A stretch of 64,000 nt of DNA from Rhytidiadelphus loreus (lineage: Eukaryota; Streptophyta; Bryopsida; Hypnales; Hylocomiaceae): the NCBI GenBank assembly GCA_947034895.1, contig OX344764.1, positions 38,132,935 to 38,196,934 of the forward strand. The letters are read 5' to 3'. Below the pieces are notes generated by a model. The model had not been told where the DNA came from, ran no database searches, and worked only from the letters and a program-made list of their open reading frames with translations. How positions within the stretch are numbered: the stretch's first letter is position 1; every line of letters begins with the position of its first letter. Shown piece after piece: positions 57,774 through 64,000 of the stretch. A program made the translations under genes and the position numbers.

Positions 57774-57781
57774 ATTTCAGA
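57774..57781. repeat. Target-site duplication, right
   Basis: ATTTCAGA immediately after AACCCTG, identical to 37,073-37,080. Confidence 0.9.
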
Positions 57782-58312
57782 TATATGTCCAATTACTAGA
57801 TCTATAGAATCTACAAATGCATTCCTACTAAAAGATAAATGAAAATGAACAAGTAGCTACACTCTGATTGGATCAATTGTTATAGCATTGATACACTTTT
57901 CGAATAAGTCGGTATCCACTTGATTAAGCTTCCTCACATATAACTTATGTAGATGCAAACCTTCCTCCCCTATGGTCTAGAGCCAATGAAATTGTTGAAA
58001 ATAATATTCTATAATAGACCCTTGTTCAAGTTTTTTCACTTAGACACCACAAGTTTTGTGTACAAGAGGTGTTTTCCATTGAGGTTATGAGGGCCAAAGA
58101 GAGGTTACAAAGACGAATTACAAATCAAAACACACCATAAGTTTTCAATTACTTTTACATGACATTCATTCTCGCATTCACTTGCCTAGAGGGGCAAGCC
58201 AAAGGAGAATAAAAAATTCCCTTGAAGCATGGTACCCATGGACTTGTTGCTTGTCCAAAGTTTGTGCATTCAAGGCATGCAATAGTGAATAGTGAATAGT
58301 ATTTATAGGCAA
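57782..58312. other. AT-rich intergenic, nothing seen
   Basis: No supported gene or repeat in this AT-rich host flank. Confidence 0.4.
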
Positions 58313-58581
58313 TTTCGTTAAAATGGTGAAATTTTGCAACTTTGGCAATTATTACAATTCAAATTGGGCGGTTTGAAACGTACAAATGTCCTAGATTTCT
58401 TAAATCTCTATTATTCCCACATGTCTAAAATCTACATGTGTCATGGATGGCACTTTCATAGTTCAAACCACACAATCTGAAATCTATATAAGTCCTAGAT
58501 TTCTTAAATTCATACCTAGATCCTAGATGTCACTTTTACAATTCTGAAAATAACATGCAAAATACCGCCATTTTAATGAAA
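58313..58581. mobile_element. MITE, 269 bp, same family as 22.77 kb
   Basis: TTTCGTTAAAATGG at 58,313-58,326 and CCATTTTAATGAAA at 58,568-58,581 form a 14-bp inverted repeat with one mismatch. ACCGCCATTTTAA at the right end is shared with the 22.77-kb copy. The interior is different. Confidence 0.65.
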
Positions 58582-58789
58582 TTCTCCATATTTTGACTTT
58601 ACAACCGCTACATGTAGTGCTTGAGTTGGTTGTCATATTCACTACTGAAGTATGTCCAATAAGTTGAAACATTCCCCAAAATACAAAAACTACTTCTTAT
58701 CAAAACCAAGCATGTCTTTTAAGGGTTAAGGTAACTACACCTAAAATCGCATAAATAAACAATTCAGCATGGTTCCCATTATTAAATTG

Positions 58790-59164
58790 GAATTTTTTTG
58801 AGGGGTTATGTTGGTAGCAAAAAGGGGATTCTAGATTACTCTTAGAATGCATTTTCTAGATACCGTATGAATAAACTACAAATTTTCAAAATATTAAAAA
58901 ATAGGTGTTCTTGAAAGAATTGTTTCATTAAAATGGCAATATTCTTCTACCATTTTTCCATTCATTTTCTAGGGCTAGTATAGATTTTAGACCACATGGT
59001 CTCCACCCAATAAAAGTGCCAAGTTTGTGGAATATTGCCATTTGATCGAAATATCCATTAAAACGATCATAGAGTCTCATAAATATTGGGAATACATTTT
59101 AGGCAAAAATCTCTAGTGTGTGATTTTAGGAAGCGTGCAATTTTAGATGTAGTTACCTTAATCC
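58790..59164. repeat. Diverged duplicate of 22,440-22,666
   Basis: Outer flank of the segmental duplication, copy B; see 22,440. It includes the small MITE at 58,923-59,051, which the other copy lacks. Confidence 0.6.
58923..59051. mobile_element. MITE, 129 bp, same TIR family
   Basis: TTTCATTAAAATGGCAATAT... at 58,923-58,944 against GAATATTGCCATTTGATCGA... at 59,030-59,051, an inverted repeat with about three mismatches over 22 bp. No coding capacity. Confidence 0.65.
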
Positions 59165-61317
59165 TTAAAGACTCCGAACTCAAACAGTCTGCCCAGCGGG
59201 TTCTCCTGAACTCTCAATGAAACATCTGAAACGAATTCCACAGACTTGTCTATGATCAGTCAGTCAGTCCAGCCAAATCCTTTTGCCGATTTCCTTGGAA
59301 AGAATACATCGTCGGTAGTACTAGTACACAGCTAGTTTTACATGGCAACAATGGCCGCCATTTCGGATCGATTTCATCACCTCCGGCACGCATGCAGATC
59401 CTGCCTGCCTGCCTGGAGTGCACGTACACAATGCACTGCACTGCTACTTTAAAAAAAAGAAGAATAGTATCGATCATAACGAACAAAATGGCAGTTCAAT
59501 TCTCTGTCTGAGAGTACGTAAGACTTGATCGAGTCCCTCGATCGATCCGGCTCGATATATCAGAGTCCACAGCCCGGGTAGTTTCGAGAGCTGCTGCTGA
59601 CCTTGTTCTGCAGACAGCCAGCAGGCTGCATCGTCCCTCCGTAGGTGCCGTAGGCATTCGAGCAGATCGCGGCCACTTTCATGCTCGACTGCGTGGGAGT
59701 GATGTTGATGTTCTGCATCCGCACGTTGGTGCAGCCGGGCGCGGCGCAACTCAGTTGCACGGGACCCGTTTTGCTGTAGTCGGCCGTGCCTTGGATGTTC
59801 ATGAATTGGATTTGGTCCAGGATCACGTTGTTAGCCTGGCCGCACAACAAAGGAAAAAGAGAAAGAGAGTGAGAGAGAGAACAATCATTAGATCTCAGGA
59901 CAAGCTTCATTCGACTGAAAATAACGTCAATTACAGAGCAATATGTAACATACAGGATTGATATGGATTTTTACTTCACGACAAGTCAATCTTATGAAAG
60001 GTCAGACAAAGTAATGGAAACCGCCCCCCATTTAACGGAATCGACATACTCCAAAATTGAAGTACTGCAAAAAGCATACGTTCAATAGATTGTGGAGTTG
60101 GTGCAATTTTGGGTGCGTGAGAATGAGATATTCATCTATATAGGGAAGTCATATTGAATTTTTGGTGACCAAAATGTTCACACTGGATAGGTGGTCCTAC
60201 AACAATTGTGGGACCATCTACTCTATTATGAACATTTTTCACACTAAGGATTCCATACGACATCCATGTGGTACACAAAGCTCTAAAAAGTAGGACAGGT
60301 GTAGGTTTACGTGTCAACAACATAAAAGTAACAAAGTTTGTGGATTCAACCAATTGAACAAAATTGATGTCATTGAATACATGAAAACGAATGGTTCGAA
60401 ATGAGAATCCACGACACCATGAGTTTCAATTCAATCTCCTCACAAAATTGTGTAGCAAGTCGACAGAGTTGAAAGACTTGAAGATTCATACCTTAACCGT
60501 TTTTCCACAATAAAACTGGTCGATTTGGATTGGGTATTTCACATTCTGAACTTTGATATCACGGTAACTGATTCTTGCTGCTTTCCCTTTCCCACCCTGC
60601 ACACAACAAGCGGTCATGATCAATGGATTTCACTCAATTCAAATACCTCCTCGGACCAACCAACTACAGTATACAGAGTGAACATATTTTGGAAGGGCTT
60701 GATTAATTCACATCTTTCATCTAATACAAGTGCAATACTAATGACAGAGGTTTAATTAAACTACATACGTAGTTAATTACAGATGTGCACGAGCTTCACA
60801 AACTTACAGAACAGGTCTTGATGCGAGCTCCACAAAGTGTGTTGACGAAGGTGACATTGGACACATCGATGTCTGAAACGCAGGCCAGCAAGCCTTTGGT
60901 TCCCAAACTCCCAATACTGCAAAATAATTTTGTGATAGGGGTCATGATCAGGGAGAATTCATCCCTGCAACTCCCAAGCAAAGTGGAGTAAAATCAAAAT
61001 AATCTATTAAAACATAATTACAGGGCACTCTGTTTCATGTGTCACATCGGATTATTCACACGTCCAACGTCAATTTCGTTATAGCACGATTCAGAGCGCC
61101 ATGCCAAAATTTGTGACACTGAACTTACTGTACAAAGCTTTAAAAACTAGGGTTGGTATTGATTACAGGAAACCCACCTTGAAACATGTGGATACTCTTA
61201 ATTTTCACCAGCTTAACAACGTCACACAACTAATGGGAGATGTCCAGAAACAAATTTTCAGTTATTTACATTGGACAGGAAGTCACGACAATGACACTTT
61301 TTACGGTGGATGCTAAT
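59165..61317. repeat. Segmental duplication, copy B
   Basis: Nearly identical to 23,146-25,248, same orientation, about 36 kb apart. Because this copy continues into upstream exons of the gene, it is the likely source. Confidence 0.95.
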
Positions 61318-64000
61318 CAGCACTTGCTCTAAATTTTAGAGCTCTTTTCAAAAACTTTTTCGCGCTTTGTACAGTTCAGTGGCACAATTTTGGCACACCT
61401 ATATGACGAAATCAACGTTACATGATTAACACAAAATGTTATGGATCGCAATTATATTTCAACAAAATCGATAAGAAAATAAATTTTTGGGTGAAACCAG
61501 AGCTAGGTGTACCTGATTCCATGGCCAGGTCCACAAATGATGTTTTTGATGATGACATTGTATGTTGTGGTCCCAATGGAGATACAGTCATCTCCTGATC
61601 CAATGACACAGTCCAAGATTTGAACATTGTACACATTCGTCTGCAGATGGATCCCATCGGTGTTGGGGCTTAATTCAGGACTGGTAATTGTAATCCCTTG
61701 AATGAGGACTCCATTGGCATAATTGAACTTGAGATGCACTTGTGGTGTATTCGCGATAGTTATGCCAAGAACAGCAACATTGGTCGCACGAAGAAAGCGG
61801 ATACCCTACAACACATCCACCATTCAACAGCTTATTGTCAGTTTTGTTTAATAGGTGCAATTCTGGACACCCAAAAATGGGACATTCGTCAACAAAAAGC
61901 TCCAAAGCTCCAAAGAGTCAGGATAAAATTTCAGGCTGAGCGCCTTGATGAGTGCCAATTGAAAGTCATGGAATAATGTCAATTTAACGAAATGGACCTT
62001 CGGTCATTCAATGTTGAGTATATTCAGTATCTGGAGGTAAATTTTCCATCCAGATGTCTGGAAAACCGTTAATTTCATGAATGTCCACCGAATGAGTGAA
62101 TTTGATGTTACGTGCTCTAAAGTCCAAAATTCCGAAGATAGAATTAAAACTTTCAAGGTCTGCTTCAATGGATACCCGCACATCAGCGATTCACTTTTCT
62201 CATGAAAACTCTTATTAACAAGGTTTGACATCTTCAGGAAAATAGAAAGCATGGAGGCTCCTGACACTCACCGTAGGCCCACCGCCGTTCTTCCAGAACG
62301 CGTCTCCACGAGCATTCAAAGTACCCTTGCCCTGAATAGTGAAATTCTTGCAATCCGTGAACTGTATCCAGGAGGAAGTGGAGCTCTTGCCCTTATATTT
62401 GCTGGGACCCAACATCGTACCATCAACCTGTCCATTCACAACAACAGGTTATTGTCAGCAAAGAAAGTAACCATCAATTTTGTCAAACTGGCGCGATTTT
62501 AGAACCGAAATTGTGATCACAGAAGTCTATAGAAAGCTCGATAAACTACGACAACAGGTATAGATTCATGTTTCTCGTCCTGAAAAAAGCCAAAGTTGTG
62601 GAATTATACCGCCAATCTAAGAAAAAAGTTGACATTATTAATAGCGGTCAAGCAATCAAGCATCTGCAATCATTATGATCCAAAGTTTCAACAATTACTT
62701 CTATATCAACCAATAGCTTTGGAATGTTGATAAACTTGATATAGTTGATTAAAATTCTGTCAAAACATAAAATATTCAATCAAAGCTGCATATTTCGTTA
62801 AGCCCCTCTGTCAACTACTCAACTATAAGCTCCAGTCTTCATAGATCTCTGAAAATTGAAGCCTTGCACATTAACACTAACATTGTCTCCTTTGTAATTT
62901 GACGTTGAAGCTGGAAGTTAAAACGGATTATGAAGGTAGCACTGTAGTACGTGCAAACAAAACTTCAGAGACTTATCATGTAATGAGTAAGGGAGAGTGA
63001 CCGTACCTGGAAAATTATGCTGGACGAGCATTTTTTTCCCACAAAAAAGGTCTGATCTTGCAGAACAAAGCTGAAGCCTTTGGGAACCAAAATCGTGGCT
63101 GTACCTGTGCACGCACAAGCACTCGCCCACGCCTGGACGAAGTACTGCAAAGAGAATAGATGCAAACGTCAAAATCCAATTCTCTGTTGCACAAGTGAGC
63201 TATGAAAGCGGCAGAGCTAAATACTGAAGTCATTTTAGTGTCATTGTAATCTTGTTCCGACGGTTACGATGGCATTACAAATGTCATTTTAAACTCGTTT
63301 CCACAGCATTTCTTGTACCATCCCAACGTGTTCAAAGCATGTTCAAATTTGGTGTCACTAGCCTGCTAGTATGATGGACTCCCCCGGTGATCTAAAAACG
63401 GTCTAAATACCAAGCCCTGCTCCGGGGGTCTGGCATTTACTGTAGCTACAGATCTACAACAGATCTACAGATATCGAAATGCCGACTTCGGACACGGTCC
63501 ATTCATGAGCAATCCTCTGAAAAATCATTCTCCTGACCACGTCGATCTTCAAGAAACCAAAACTGCTCAATGCGCTCTTCAAATCTAGCAGAAGCTTTCA
63601 TTCAAAATCAACCTTTGAACAAGTGTGACATGGTAAGACACACTGGTGTCATTCTAACGCATTACATCGACATTATTTGTGTCATTATAGGGCGACACTA
63701 TCACAGTACTCTCACGACATTCCATTGATTGAATTCCAATGTCGTGTTTCTGAGTTCGAAGTGTCGTTCTGGACAACTGAAACGCCAGGAACTGCCACAA
63801 TTCATTCATTCCCAAATGCACCCCTCAAGAGCTGCATTATACACCAATTCGTATGACAGGCTTGATGAGAACGCTCACAACGCAATAGCCTAGACACTTC
63901 GAATTCATTCCAGTACCTGGGTATCATCCGAAGACCCGTCGCCTTTCGCACCCAACGTCTTAAGGTTAAACACAGCCGCGCCGCCGCTACTCTTCCCGGG
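59560..64000 (-). CDS. Polygalacturonase (GH28 pectinase), 5' partial
   Basis: Seven exons join in phase: 63,917-64,000 (continues beyond the window), 63,007-63,144, 62,272-62,427, 61,513-61,805, 60,808-60,916, 60,492-60,596 and 59,560-59,835, giving 386 residues. The start and signal peptide are missing. Exon 1 has AVFNLKTLGAKGDGSSDDTQ, typical of the mature N-terminus. Exon 4 has the catalytic signatures NTDG, GSGDDCIS and GPGHGI; exon 5 has RIKT. All active-site motifs of GH28 are present, so the enzyme should hydrolyse homogalacturonan in the cell wall. Cysteines in the last exon (SCAAPGC, ICSN, AGC, PGCGL) suit disulfides of a secreted protein. The last three exons are duplicated at 23.5-24.9 kb. 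The endo or exo type is not decided. Confidence 0.93.

Noticed and set aside
57564..57781. A small 202-bp hAT MITE as the only element at the right border
   Set aside because: Its duplication matches only 5 of 8 bp, whereas the left end at 37,081 gives a perfect 8 of 8 with the same right border.

Overview
The window looks like nuclear DNA of a land plant or close streptophyte relative. It carries a two-exon gene matching the plastid-division protein PDV2, a seven-exon GH28 polygalacturonase, a CRAL-TRIO/SEC14-like gene fragment, plant-type introns and short CCCTAAA-type interstitial repeats. Long AT-rich stretches and many transposon-derived sequences point to a repeat-rich genome. I lean towards a seed-free plant, but nothing here fixes the species.

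Layout. 1-2.4 kb: a decayed ORF with a methyltransferase-like C-terminal region, then TTGCAACT-type repeats. 2.41-20.78 kb: a candidate 18.4-kb DNA element bounded by a 36-bp imperfect terminal inverted repeat (32/36). Its minus strand has a disordered protein, an FCP1-like pseudophosphatase and a broken ParB-like/methyltransferase-like gene. Its plus strand has a 956-aa candidate DDE-type transposase. About 20 copies of a near-perfect palindrome, core ATCTTCGASTCGAAGAT, are scattered between 5.45 and 17.31 kb of this interval. A seven-unit 175-bp tandem array lies at its centre. 20.8-22 kb: an acidic ORF and more TTGCAAC repeats, possibly the other side of the insertion target.

22.4-37.07 kb is host-like: a truncated polygalacturonase copy, the SEC14-like 3' exons, the PDV2 gene, then gene-poor AT-rich DNA with MITEs.

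37,081-57,773 is a 20.7-kb hAT element. Its ends are CAGGGTT/AACCCTG and it is flanked by a perfect 8-bp target-site duplication, ATTTCAGA. Besides an intact hAT transposase it carries a protein-kinase-like gene, two genes sharing an undescribed ~100-aa domain (one with a RING finger and five in-frame stops), a small ORF with its own TATA box, and a basic/acidic ORF with one in-frame stop. Four unrelated genes in this element share one promoter layout: a cluster of TCCGACGGCC-type repeats, then a TATA box, then the start codon 220-310 bp on.

57.8-59.2 kb has two more MITEs and AT-rich DNA. From 59.2 kb to the end lies the fuller polygalacturonase gene on the minus strand; its 5' end is outside the window.

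The main result is two different giant DNA elements side by side. Each carries several non-transposase genes and each is marked by its own short dispersed repeat. All family assignments come from reading motifs by eye; no database search was run.
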